Counted from the first letter of the stretch, positions 9,677 through 17,222 are shown. The stretch is DNA of 19,370 bases from DATKEH01 sp035546355 (GCA_035546355.1 DATKEH010000142.1:1-19370); one strand, 5' to 3'. Notes: generated by a model from the letters alone, not told the origin. Numbers and translations: made by a program.

Positions 9677-12427
9677 CTATCTCGCCTCGCCGAGCCCCTC
9701 GAGGAGCCAGACGTCTCCCCCCCGCGGGTGCACGCGGTCGAAGGAGACGAAGCGGCCGTCTGGCGACCACACCGGGTAGTCGATGCGCGTCTCGCGTTCG
9801 GGGAAGGCGAACACGCGATAGGGCGCCGCCCCGGAGAGGGGGTAGATCCACAGGGAGTGGTGCCCGGTCGCGTCGAGGAGGAGAGTGTCGTCCGCTCCCA
9901 GCGAGAGATGGCCGCCGCTGGCGGCATGGACGACGTCGCGGGTGGCGCCGCTGGCCACGTCCACGGCGAGGACGTTGGCGGGGCCGCCTTCGGGAGTCGT
10001 GGAGTACGAGGTAGTGAAGAAGATCTCCCGCCCGTCCCGGGACCAGCGGAGGAAGTGGGCCTTCGCGCCCACCGTGGTCAGCTGCCGCGGGCCGCTGCCA
10101 TCGGCCCCCACCACCCATACCTCGAGGCGCCCGCTGCGGTCGCTGTGGAAGGCTACCCGCCGGCCGTCGGGCGACCAGAAGGGATCGAGATCGAGGCCGG
10201 GATCGTCGGTGAGCTGCCGCAGCGCGCCGCTCTCGAGATCCACCGTCCAGACGTCCACGTTGCCCGAGCGGGTCGAAAAGAACGCCAGCGACGAGCCGTC
10301 AGGGGACCATTGGGGCTGGTAGTCCCCCCCCGGTCCGGAGGTCACCTGGCGCACGCTGTCGTCGGCCAGCGACAGCAGGTACAGGTTCATGGGGCCGTCG
10401 CGGTCCGAGTTGAAGGCGATCGCCTGGCTGTCGGGAGACCAGGAGCCGCGGCTCTCTTCACGGGTGGTGGCCAGGAGCGGCTCGGGATCGCCGGTAGGCC
10501 GGCCCGAGGTGGGGTCGAGGGGCAGGCGCCACAGGTCGGCGTTGAGCTGGAGCACCGCGAAGGCCAGCCGGTCGCCGTCGGGCGAGACGGCCACCTGCAC
10601 GTCCTGGCCCGCGCCGGTGGTCACCTGCGCGGGAGGGCCGGCAGCCGCTCCCTCCGCAGTCAGCGGCAGACGCCAGAGGTTCATGCCCCCTCCCCGGTAG
10701 GAGGGAAAGTAGATCATCCTTCCCGACGGGCTCCAGACCGGGTGCAGGTCGCTGTACTCGTCGTCGGTCAGGCGCCGGTGCTCGCCGGACGCGAGCTCCA
10801 CCACCGCCACGTCGGAGTGGGTGGTCTCGACGAGCCGGAAGACGAGGCGGTCCCCAGCCGGCGACCAGTGGGGCGCCGTGTGCAGCGTCTCCTCGGAGAT
10901 GTCGGTGGTCAGTTGCCGCGGGTTGCGGCCGCGGGCGTCGGCGATCCAGATCCGCCTCGGCCCGGCCCAGGATGCGTCGAAGGCCATGGCGTCGCCCGCC
11001 GGCGAGACGGCAGGATGGACGGCATCCTCGAGGAGGCGGAGCTCGCTGCCGGCCTCTAGGTCCAGCAGCCAGGTGTCGCCATCGGAGAAGTACCCGAGCA
11101 CGTCGCTCGGCTGCAGCTTGCCGTCGGGCCGATTGGAGCGGACGAAGAGCAGCCGCCGGCCGTCCGGGAACCAGGCGGCCTGGATGTCGTCCCGCCGCCC
11201 CTCGGTCAAACGTGTCACCTCGCCTCCGGCGAGCTGCCTGAGGAACAGGTTCTTGTAACCGCCGACATCGGCCGAATAGACGAGCCGGGAACCGTCGGGC
11301 GACCACGCCGGCCACTCCTCGACAGCGGCGCCGGAGGTCAGCTGAGTCAGTCTCCTGGTCGCCTCGGGCGGCGTCGTGGGCGGCTTCGCTCCCTGCCGCC
11401 CGTCTGCCGCCACGGCCCCGCGCTCGCGGAGCCAGCTCCACGAGAGCCACGCGGCGGCGAGGGCCGCCAGCAGGGCGATGGCAGCGACGGCCACCCTCCG
11501 GATCGGGAGCTTCGCGGCGGCGGCGCCGCGAGGGCCGGCCCCGGCCGCGCGCAGCACGTTCTCCGTGGCGAGCTCGGCCTGCAGCTCTCGTAGCTCGTTG
11601 CGCAGGTCGAGGGCCGACTGCAGCCGCTCGTCCGGCGCCTTCTTGAGACACAGCCCGAGGATGCGGGCGAGGTGGCGTGGCAGCTCGGGTCGCAGCTCGT
11701 CCGCGGGCGCGGGGTCGTCGCGCAGGATGGCGGACACCAGGTCGGGGCCGGATCGCCCCGCGAAGGGCCTGCGGCCGGTAGCCATCTGATAGAGGATGCA
11801 GCCGAGGGCGAAGACGTCGCTACGGGCTTCGGCGGCTTCTCCCCGCAGCTGCTCCGGCGCCATGTAGGCCACCGTGCCCACGATCGCGCCCTCCCTGGTC
11901 AAGGCATCGCCGGCGGTCATCGTCGCCACCTCGTCGACTGACTGCGGCTGGGGCTTGGCCAACCCGAAGTCGAGCACCTTGATGCGGTCCTCGGGCGTCA
12001 CCATGACGTTGGAGGGCTTCAGGTCGCGGTGCACGATGCCGCGGCGGTGCGCGGTGGCGACGGCATCCGCCAGCGGGATGGCGAGGCGGAAGAACCGCTC
12101 CAGGGGAAGCCCGCCAGCACCCATTGCCGCCTCCAGCGTCTGCCCCTCGACGAGCTCCATCACCAGGAACTTCCGCCCCGCCGCCTCCTCCACCGCATGG
12201 AGCGTCACGATGTTCGGGTGATTGAGGGCGGCGACCGAGCGCGCCTCGCGCTCCAGGCGGGCGAGGCGCTCGGGGTCCCGGGCGAGCTCGTCGGGCAGCA
12301 CCTTCAGGGCTACCCGGCGCTGCAGGCGGGTGTCCTCCGCCAGATAGACCTCGCCCATCCCACCCGCCCCCAGAGATCCTGCGATGGAGTAGTGGCCGAG
12401 CCTCGATCCGATCAGCTCATCGCGCAA
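9677..12427 (-). CDS. Membrane-anchored Ser/Thr protein kinase with C-terminal beta-propeller (kinase 2)
   Basis: A 916-residue Hanks-type kinase with the same architecture as kinase 1 but clearly diverged. Numbering from TTG 12427, it shows GAGGMGEVY (20-28), Lys42 in VALKVL, the helix-C Glu61, HRDLKPSN with Asp135, DFG with Asp153, and APEQ (190-193). One transmembrane helix follows at about 310-333. Then come roughly eleven WSPDG-type repeats (WSPDGSRLVYS near 390 to WSPDGRFVSF near 895), predicted to form a TolB-like propeller outside the cytoplasm. The role is inferred to be envelope sensing. The start is uncertain: TTG 12427 lies 8 bases after a TAGAAT box, TTG 12493 would add 22 non-conserved residues and overlap the divergent gene, and CTG 12415 would mimic the start of kinase 1. 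I favour 12427 from the promoter. It is divergent from the DUF2277 gene. Confidence 0.92.
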   Translation of the reverse strand: MRDELIGSRLGHYSIAGSLGAGGMGEVYLAEDTRLQRRVALKVLPDELARDPERLARLEREARSVAALNHPNIVTLHAVEEAAGRKFLVMELVEGQTLEAAMGAGGLPLERFFRLAIPLADAVATAHRRGIVHRDLKPSNVMVTPEDRIKVLDFGLAKPQPQSVDEVATMTAGDALTREGAIVGTVAYMAPEQLRGEAAEARSDVFALGCILYQMATGRRPFAGRSGPDLVSAILRDDPAPADELRPELPRHLARILGLCLKKAPDERLQSALDLRNELRELQAELATENVLRAAGAGPRGAAAAKLPIRRVAVAAIALLAALAAAWLSWSWLRERGAVAADGRQGAKPPTTPPEATRRLTQLTSGAAVEEWPAWSPDGSRLVYSADVGGYKNLFLRQLAGGEVTRLTEGRRDDIQAAWFPDGRRLLFVRSNRPDGKLQPSDVLGYFSDGDTWLLDLEAGSELRLLEDAVHPAVSPAGDAMAFDASWAGPRRIWIADARGRNPRQLTTDISEETLHTAPHWSPAGDRLVFRLVETTHSDVAVVELASGEHRRLTDDEYSDLHPVWSPSGRMIYFPSYRGGGMNLWRLPLTAEGAAAGPPAQVTTGAGQDVQVAVSPDGDRLAFAVLQLNADLWRLPLDPTSGRPTGDPEPLLATTREESRGSWSPDSQAIAFNSDRDGPMNLYLLSLADDSVRQVTSGPGGDYQPQWSPDGSSLAFFSTRSGNVDVWTVDLESGALRQLTDDPGLDLDPFWSPDGRRVAFHSDRSGRLEVWVVGADGSGPRQLTTVGAKAHFLRWSRDGREIFFTTSYSTTPEGGPANVLAVDVASGATRDVVHAASGGHLSLGADDTLLLDATGHHSLWIYPLSGAAPYRVFAFPERETRIDYPVWSPDGRFVSFDRVHPRGGDVWLLEGLGEAR

Positions 12428-12435
12428 CGGCGGGA

Positions 12436-12441
12436 ATTCTA
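12436..12441 (-). promoter_or_regulatory. -10 box of kinase 2
   Basis: TAGAAT on the minus strand (five of six matches to TATAAT), followed by 8 bases and a TTG in frame with the kinase. No SD is present, so a leaderless start at or within a base or two of 12427 fits. The -35 at 17-base spacing would fall at 12459-12464, with poor match. Confidence 0.5.
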
Positions 12442-12480
12442 CCGCGAGCGTCCGGCGCAGCGATCGGGCGGGAGCGGCGA

Positions 12481-12486
12481 TACAAT
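12481..12486 (+). promoter_or_regulatory. -10 box of the DUF2277-VOC operon, leaderless
   Basis: TACAAT followed by CGCCCA and the ATG of the DUF2277 gene, the same 6-base spacing as the RND operon promoter. No SD is present. The -35 zone at 17-base spacing (12458-12463) coincides with that of the opposing kinase 2 promoter. Confidence 0.55.
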
Positions 12487-12492
12487 CGCCCA

Positions 12493-12762
12493 ATGTGCCG
12501 CAACATCAAGCGCCTCCACAACGTCGATCCGCCGGTGACCGGGGCCGAGGTCCGCGACGCCGCGCTGCAGTTCGTACGCAAGGTCTCGGGGCGCACGCGG
12601 CCGGCCAGGGCGAACGCGGCGGCGTTCGAGCGGGCCGTCGAGGAGATCGCCGCCGCCAGCGAGCGCCTGCTCGCCGCGCTGGTCGCGGGGGCGCCGCCGG
12701 CGAGCCGCGAGGCGCTCGCGGCGCGCGCCCGCGAGCGCTGGGGACGGCGCGAGAGCACCTAA
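12493..12762 (+). CDS. DUF2277 family small protein
   Basis: An 89-residue protein that I recognise as DUF2277. It shows the family's invariant start MCRNIK, a PPVTGAEVRDAALQFVRKVSG segment (13-33), a RPARANAAAF motif (36-45) and a helical AVEEIAAASERLL region. The C-terminus (69-89) is Ala/Arg-rich and probably variable. Function is unknown in the family. The conserved MCRN at residue 1 fixes the start at 12493, and a TACAAT box 6 bases upstream supports it. The next gene's ribosome site overlaps this gene's stop codon, so the two are co-translated. Being cytoplasmic and mostly helical is inference. Met removal would expose Cys2 at the N-terminus. Confidence 0.88.
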   Translation: MCRNIKRLHNVDPPVTGAEVRDAALQFVRKVSGRTRPARANAAAFERAVEEIAAASERLLAALVAGAPPASREALAARARERWGRREST

Positions 12763-12767
12763 AGGAG
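12761..12767 (+). promoter_or_regulatory. Ribosome-binding site of the VOC gene
   Basis: AAAGGAG starts within the DUF2277 stop codon (TAA ends at 12762) and lies 7 bases before the VOC ATG. It is one of the strongest Shine-Dalgarno sequences in the window and fixes that start. Confidence 0.75.
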
Positions 12768-12774
12768 AACGACG

Positions 12775-13206
12775 ATGGACGAGCGAGGAATCGAAGCGCC
12801 GGCGGTAGAGCGCCGTAGCAACGAGCCGGCGTCGCTGCGCCTGCGGACGCTGTCGGCAGCGCTGACGGTAGACGACCTGGAGCGCAGCCGGCGCTTCTAC
12901 GTCGACGGGCTGGGCTTCATTGTCCGCGAGCGTTGGGAGGACGAGGGGAAGCTGTTGGGGTTGGATCTGGTGGCCGGCGCCTGCTCCCTCGGCATCAGCC
13001 AGGACGACTGGGCCAAGGGGCGCGAGCGCGGCAAGGGGGTCGGATTCCGCCTCTTCGCCGAGACCGGGCAGGACCTCGAGGCGCTGGCACGGCGCTTCCG
13101 CGACAACGGCATCGAGGTCGACGGCCCGAAGACCGAGCCCTGGGGGATGCGCACGGTGACGGTGGTCGATCCCGACGGCTTCAAGCTGACCCTGCACGGC
13201 AGCTGA
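12775..13206 (+). CDS. VOC superfamily (glyoxalase/bleomycin-resistance fold) protein
   Basis: A 143-residue protein with an N-terminal extension of about 24 residues followed by one pair of beta-alpha-beta-beta-beta modules. The first has LSAALTVDDLERSRRFYVDGLGF (26-48). The second has GVGFRLFAETGQDLEALARRFRDNGIEV (88-115), closing with TVTVVDPDGFKLTLHG. VOC proteins include glyoxalases, dioxygenases and antibiotic-sequestering proteins, usually as dimers with a metal. The usual His/Glu ligand positions seem filled by Ala (near 29) and Thr (near 139), so this one may bind a ligand without metal. It is translated from AAAGGAG 12 bases after the DUF2277 stop, in an operon with it. Substrate unknown. 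Confidence 0.88.
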   Translation: MDERGIEAPAVERRSNEPASLRLRTLSAALTVDDLERSRRFYVDGLGFIVRERWEDEGKLLGLDLVAGACSLGISQDDWAKGRERGKGVGFRLFAETGQDLEALARRFRDNGIEVDGPKTEPWGMRTVTVVDPDGFKLTLHGS

Positions 13207-13212
13207 TCGAGC

Positions 13213-13226
13213 CCGCCCCGGGGCGG
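13213..13226. repeat. GC palindrome after the VOC gene
   Basis: CCGCCCCGGGGCGG is a perfect 14-base palindrome 6 bases after the VOC stop. It can fold only as a short 5-bp stem with a 4-base loop and has no T tract. It could be a weak terminator or a dimer binding site. Confidence 0.3.
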
Positions 13227-13278
13227 CCGCAGAGGGGCGTTCCGGCGACCGGCGGCGGCGGCGTGAAGGGGCGTTGGC

Positions 13279-13298
13279 GGCCGGCCCCCGCGCCGGCC
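13279..13298 (+). terminator. GC hairpin upstream of the TRAP promoter (possible terminator)
   Basis: GGCCGGC and GCCGGCC form a perfect 7-bp stem with a 6-base loop (CCCCGC), ending 16 bases before the -35 box of the TRAP operon. There is no T run directly after the stem. It may end the DUF2277-VOC transcript or act as an operator for the TRAP promoter. Confidence 0.3.
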
Positions 13299-13314
13299 CG
13301 GGTCGGTGCTGTTC

Positions 13315-13343
13315 TTGACGGCCCCGGACCTCCCGTCTACAGT
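13315..13343 (+). promoter_or_regulatory. Sigma-70-type promoter of the TRAP operon
   Basis: TTGACG (13315-13320), a 17-base spacer and TACAGT (13338-13343). The TatT ATG follows after 7 bases, so the transcript should start at or within a base of the start codon. This is the best complete promoter in the window, with five of six -35 matches and ideal spacing. Confidence 0.65.
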
Positions 13344-13350
13344 GCCAGCG

Positions 13351-14325
13351 ATGCCGCGGCAGCTCTCTGCTCCCCCTGCGACGCTCGCGCTCCTGGTACC
13401 CGCCGCCCTGCTGCTCGGCGGCTGCTCGCTGCGCGGCATGGCGGTGCGGGCCGCGGCCGACGCGCTGGCCGGCAGCGGCACGGTATACGCCTCGGATCCC
13501 GACCCGGAGCTGGTAGGAGAAGCACTGCCCTTCGCGCTCAAGACCATGGAATCGCTGCTCGCCCAGGATCCCGGCCACCAGGGGTTGCTGCTGGCGACGG
13601 CCCAGGGCTTCACCCAGTACGCCTACGGCTGGGTGCAGCTGCCCGCCGAGCGGCTGGCCGAGGAGGACTACGAACGCTCGCAGCAGCTCGGCCGGCGCGC
13701 CCTCGACCTGTTCCTGCGGGCGCGCGACTACGCCCTGCGCGGCCTGGAGGCGGACCACCCGGGGATCGGCGATGCGCTGCGGCGCGACCCCGAGGCGGCG
13801 GTGGCGCGGCTGGGCGAGGAGGATCTGCCCCTGGCCTACTGGGCGGGCCTCTCCTGGGGCGCGGCGATGGGGGTGGGCAAGGACCGGCCGGAGCTGCTGG
13901 CGGACTTCCCGGCGGTGCGGGCGCTGCTCGCGCGGGTGCTGGCGCTCGACGAGGGTTACGAGGAGGGGGCGGTGCACGAGGCGTTCATCGCCATCGAGGC
14001 CGGGTCCCGCCTCTTCGGCGGCACTCTCGAGGCCGCCGAGGAGCACTTCCGGCGGGCAGTCGAGCTGTCCCGGGGAAGGAGGGCGGGCCCCTACGTGACG
14101 TATGCCCAGGCGGTGGCGGTGCCGCGGCAGGACCGCGACGCTTACCTGGATATGCTGGAGCGGGCGCTGGCGGTGGACGTAGACGCCGCCCCCGAGCACC
14201 GCCTCGCCAACGTGCTGGCGCAGCGCAAGGCCGTCTGGCTGCGGCTGCGGGTGGACGACTACTTCCTGGGCGCCGCCGGCGACGACGAGGCGGGCGCCGC
14301 CACTGCAACGGAGGACGCGAGATGA
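13351..14325 (+). CDS. TRAP transporter TatT component lipoprotein
   Basis: A 324-residue lipoprotein with signal peptide and lipobox LGGC (Cys25), followed by an all-helical body. Features match the TatT family (type example Treponema pallidum Tp0956): YASDPDPELVGEALPFALKTMESLL-like first helices, ATAQGFTQYAYGWVQ, RALDLFLRARDYALRGLE, LAYWAGLSWGAAM and a C-terminal EEHFRRAVELSRG repeat. TatT is a TPR-like trimer proposed to dock the substrate-binding protein and help deliver ligand. The start at 13351 is set by the promoter 7 bases upstream and the signal peptide; an upstream GTG at 13306 would lie inside the promoter. Its TGA overlaps the ATG of the DctP gene in ATGA, and the genes after it are the binding protein and permease. 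Periplasmic, membrane-tethered location is inferred. Confidence 0.9.
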   Translation: MPRQLSAPPATLALLVPAALLLGGCSLRGMAVRAAADALAGSGTVYASDPDPELVGEALPFALKTMESLLAQDPGHQGLLLATAQGFTQYAYGWVQLPAERLAEEDYERSQQLGRRALDLFLRARDYALRGLEADHPGIGDALRRDPEAAVARLGEEDLPLAYWAGLSWGAAMGVGKDRPELLADFPAVRALLARVLALDEGYEEGAVHEAFIAIEAGSRLFGGTLEAAEEHFRRAVELSRGRRAGPYVTYAQAVAVPRQDRDAYLDMLERALAVDVDAAPEHRLANVLAQRKAVWLRLRVDDYFLGAAGDDEAGAATATEDAR

Positions 14326-15341
14326 CCCCAGCCCGGACGGTTGCCAGGTTGGCGCTGCTGCTCGCGCTGGCCGCTTCCTCGGCGGCGGCGGCGGCCACCA
14401 CCATCAAGCTGGCGACGCTGGTCCCCGAGGGATCGGTGTGGGACAAGGAGCTGCGGTCGATGGGCGCCGCCTGGCAGAAGCGCACCGACGGTCGCGTCGA
14501 GCTGCGCCTCTATCCCGGCGGCGTGGCGGGAGACGAGGGGGACGTCGTGCGCAAGATGCGCATCGGGCAGCTGCAGGCGGCCACCCTCACCGTCATCGGC
14601 CTGTCGGAGCTGGACGACGGTTTCAACGTCTTCGCCATCCCGCGGTTCTTCGACTCCTACGAGGAGCTGTTCCACGTCGCCGATGCCCTGCGGCCGCTGT
14701 TCGCCGAGCGCCTCGAGAAGGAGGGGTACACCCTGCTCAACTGGGGGCACGCCGGGTGGGTCCACCTGTTCACCACCCAGCCGGTGCACGTGCCGACCGA
14801 CCTCAAGGCGTTGAAGCTCTTCGCCTCGGCGGGCGACAACAGAATGGTGCAGTGGTGGAAGAGCAACGGCTACCACCCGGTGCCGCTGGCCTCCACCGAC
14901 ATCATGACCGGCCTGCAGACCGGCATGATCCAGGCCCTGCCGACCACCCCACTCGCCGCCCTGACGCTGCAGTGGTACCGCACCACGCCCTACATGCTGG
15001 ACCTGGGGCTGGCGCCGCTGGTGGGCGCGACGGTGGTGGCGAACCGCACCTGGAACAAGCTGTCGCCGGCCGACCGGGCGGTGCTGCTCGCGGTGGGCGA
15101 GCAGGTCGAGGGGCGGCTGGAGGCGGCGATTCCCGAGCAGGACCAGCAGGCGATCGAGCAGATGCAGGCCAGGGGCCTCGAGCTCACGCGCCCGCGGACG
15201 CCCGAGGAGGAGAAGGCGTGGCGTGAGGCCGCGGCGACCTTCGCCGCCAGCATGCAGAAGGCGATGGTGCCGCAGGAGGTGTACCAGGCCGCCCTCGCGG
15301 CGCGGGAGACCCACCGGCGGGCGCAGAACGGCGGCCGCTGA
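14322..15341 (+). CDS. dctP: TRAP transporter substrate-binding protein, DctP family (TatT-associated type)
   Basis: A 339-residue periplasmic binding protein. It has a signal peptide (hydrophobic 8-25, Ala-rich cleavage site near AAAAA-TT) and then a DctP fold: IKLATLVPEGSVWDKEL (28-44), RLYPGGVAGDEGDVVRKMRIGQLQA (62-86), FAIPRFFDSYEELF (104-117), PTDLKALKL (158-166), STDIMTGLQTGMI (191-203). It captures a solute and hands it to the QM permease. The arginine that normally binds a carboxylate ligand (in the KIRV segment) is Phe167 here (KLFAS), and the usual GxxDG becomes GMIQA. Both fit my recollection of TatT-linked relatives, whose ligands may not be simple organic acids. The ATG overlaps the TatT stop; GGAGG lies 7 bases upstream. 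The permease gene starts 21 bases after its stop. Confidence 0.92.
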   Translation: MTPARTVARLALLLALAASSAAAAATTIKLATLVPEGSVWDKELRSMGAAWQKRTDGRVELRLYPGGVAGDEGDVVRKMRIGQLQAATLTVIGLSELDDGFNVFAIPRFFDSYEELFHVADALRPLFAERLEKEGYTLLNWGHAGWVHLFTTQPVHVPTDLKALKLFASAGDNRMVQWWKSNGYHPVPLASTDIMTGLQTGMIQALPTTPLAALTLQWYRTTPYMLDLGLAPLVGATVVANRTWNKLSPADRAVLLAVGEQVEGRLEAAIPEQDQQAIEQMQARGLELTRPRTPEEEKAWREAAATFAASMQKAMVPQEVYQAALAARETHRRAQNGGR

Positions 15342-15362
15342 GGGCGCGCGCCGGCTCCTTTC

Positions 15363-17222
15363 ATGACCGACCCCGCTGCGCCGCCCGCGACCGCCCGTGC
15401 CGCGGCGTCGCCGGCCGCGGCGCGGCCGCCGTTGCCGCTACGGGGCCTGCACCGGCTCGAGGACGGCGTCAGCGTGCTCGCCCTGGCGGTGATGGTGGTC
15501 CTGCCGCTGGCCGAAATCGTCGCCCGTACGGTCTTCCAGACCGGCGTTCCCGGATCCGCTCCCTTCACCCGCCACCTGACGCTGTGGGTCGCTTTCCTCG
15601 GGGCGGCGATGGCCGCCCGCGAGGGGAAGCTGCTGGCCCTCGCCACCGGCACCTTCCTGCCGGAGCGGTGGCGGGGGGCGGCGGAGGGCTTCGCGGCGCT
15701 GGTGGGCGCCGGCGTGTCGGCGCTGCTGGCCCGCGCCTCCGCCGAGCTGGTGTGGATCGAGTACCAGTCCGGGACGACGGTGGCGGCCGGGGTGCCGGCG
15801 TGGGTGGCGCAGTTGCCGCTGCCGATCTCCTTCGCGCTCATCGCCCTGCGGCTGGTGTGGAGGGCGTCGGCACGCTGGCCGGGGCGGGCGATGGCGGCCG
15901 TCGGTCTCGCCGCCGGCATCGCCCTCGGCCAGTGGCCGGGGCTGCTGGAGGGGCGGCCGGCGTGGCCGGGCCTGGTGGTGATCGTCGCCGCGACGCTGGT
16001 CGGCAGCCCGATCTTCGCGGTCCTCGGCGGTGCCGCCGCCCTGCTGTTCATGGCCGACGGCGTGCCGCTCGCCGCGGTGCCGGCCGAGACCTACCGCCTG
16101 GCGGTGTCGCCGCTGCTGGCCGCCATCCCGCTGTTCACCCTCACCGGGTTCCTGCTCGCCGAGGGCAAGGCGTCGCTGCGCCTGCTGGCCCTGTTCCGCG
16201 CCCTGTTCGGCTGGGTGCCCGGCGGCACCGCGGTGGTGTGCGCCCTCATCTGCGCTTTCTTCACCGTCTTCACCGGCGGCTCCGGGGTGACCATCCTGGC
16301 CCTCGGCGGCCTGCTCTTCCAGGCGCTGCGGGCCGAAGGCTATCGCGAGAGCTTCTCGCTCGGCCTGCTGACCGCGTCCGGATCGCTGGGCCTGCTGCTG
16401 CCGCCGGCGCTGCCGCTGATCCTCTACGGCATCGTCGCCGGGATCTCCATCGAGGACCTCTTCCTCGGCGGCCTGCTGCCGGGGATCCTGCTGGTGGCCC
16501 TGGTGGCGGGGTGGGGGGTGCGCGAGGGGATCGTCGGTGGCGCCGAGCGCCACCCGTTCTCGGCGCGGGAGGCCGGCAGGGCGCTGTGGCTGGCCAAGTG
16601 GGAGCTGCTGCTGCCGGTGGTGGTGCTGGTGTCCATCTTCGCCGGCTGGGCGACGCTGGTCGAGACCTCGGCGATCGCCGCCCTCTACGCGCTGGTGTCG
16701 CAGGTCGCCCATCGCGACATCCGCGGCCCGCGGCAGCTGTTCGGCGTCTTCCGCGACTGCGTCGTGCTGCTCGGCGGGGTGCTGATCATCCTCGGGGTGG
16801 CCATGGGGCTGACCAGCTGGCTGGTGGATGCCCAGGTGCCGGCGCAGGTGCTGGAGTGGGTGCAGCAGTACGTCCAGTCGCCGCTCGCCTTCCTGCTGCT
16901 GCTCAACGTCTTCCTGCTGCTGGTCGGTTGCCTGATGGACATCTTCTCGGCCATCGTCGTGGTGGTGCCGCTGATCGCCCCGCTGGGCGAGGCGTACGGC
17001 ATCCATCCGGTGCACCTGGGGATCGTCTTCATCGCCAACCTCGAGCTCGGCTACCTGACGCCGCCGGTGGGGCTCAACCTGTTCCTCGCCTCCTACCGCT
17101 TCGAGCGCCCGCTGCTCGAGATCTACCGCGCCGCGGTGCCCTACCTGGTGCTGCGCGGGCTCGGCGTGCTGCTGGTGACCTACGTACCCTTCCTCACCAC
17201 CTGGATCCTCGGCGGGCCGTAG
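15363..17222 (+). CDS. TRAP transporter permease, fused DctQ-DctM subunits
   Basis: A 619-residue membrane protein. After an Ala/Pro-rich cytoplasmic tail (1-30) comes a DctQ-like small subunit (about 30-190): LEDGVSVLALAVMVVLPLAEIVAR, the TRHLTLWVAFLGAAMAAREGKL helix pair and LPISFALIALRLVW. A DctM large subunit follows (about 200-619) with GSPIFAVLGGAAALL, IPLFTLTGFLLAEG, TGGSGVTI (304-311), TASGSLGLLLPPALPLILYG (337-356) and the C-terminal ANLELGYLTPPVGLNLF. TRAP permeases run on a sodium gradient and act only with a binding protein, here the preceding DctP. QM fusions are known. No SD is seen before ATG 15363, 21 bases after dctP; coupling is likely. Its last 29 bases overlap the convergent mannosidase gene. 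Confidence 0.93.
   Translation: MTDPAAPPATARAAASPAAARPPLPLRGLHRLEDGVSVLALAVMVVLPLAEIVARTVFQTGVPGSAPFTRHLTLWVAFLGAAMAAREGKLLALATGTFLPERWRGAAEGFAALVGAGVSALLARASAELVWIEYQSGTTVAAGVPAWVAQLPLPISFALIALRLVWRASARWPGRAMAAVGLAAGIALGQWPGLLEGRPAWPGLVVIVAATLVGSPIFAVLGGAAALLFMADGVPLAAVPAETYRLAVSPLLAAIPLFTLTGFLLAEGKASLRLLALFRALFGWVPGGTAVVCALICAFFTVFTGGSGVTILALGGLLFQALRAEGYRESFSLGLLTASGSLGLLLPPALPLILYGIVAGISIEDLFLGGLLPGILLVALVAGWGVREGIVGGAERHPFSAREAGRALWLAKWELLLPVVVLVSIFAGWATLVETSAIAALYALVSQVAHRDIRGPRQLFGVFRDCVVLLGGVLIILGVAMGLTSWLVDAQVPAQVLEWVQQYVQSPLAFLLLLNVFLLLVGCLMDIFSAIVVVVPLIAPLGEAYGIHPVHLGIVFIANLELGYLTPPVGLNLFLASYRFERPLLEIYRAAVPYLVLRGLGVLLVTYVPFLTTWILGGP

Noticed and set aside
8098..10014. A 638-codon plus-strand frame across the adaptor gene and the end of kinase 2
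   Set aside because: Shadow of two well-supported minus-strand genes; composition is low-complexity and no domain is visible.
12428..12493. TTG at 12493 as the start of kinase 2
   Set aside because: The extra 22 residues are not kinase-like, and the codon lies over the divergent DUF2277 start and promoter. TTG 12427 fits the TAGAAT box better, though this is not certain.
13306..13350. GTG at 13306 as an earlier start for TatT
   Set aside because: It lies before and inside the TTGACG/TACAGT promoter and would put 15 non-signal residues ahead of a good lipoprotein signal starting at 13351.
12439..14199. A 586-codon minus-strand frame across DUF2277, VOC and TatT
   Set aside because: Antisense shadow; the plus-strand genes have family motifs, SDs and promoters.
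12933..14321. Extension of the DctP frame upstream to 12933, giving an 802-residue protein
   Set aside because: The extra part is a shadow of the VOC and TatT genes. DctP has its own SD, ATG and signal peptide at 14322.
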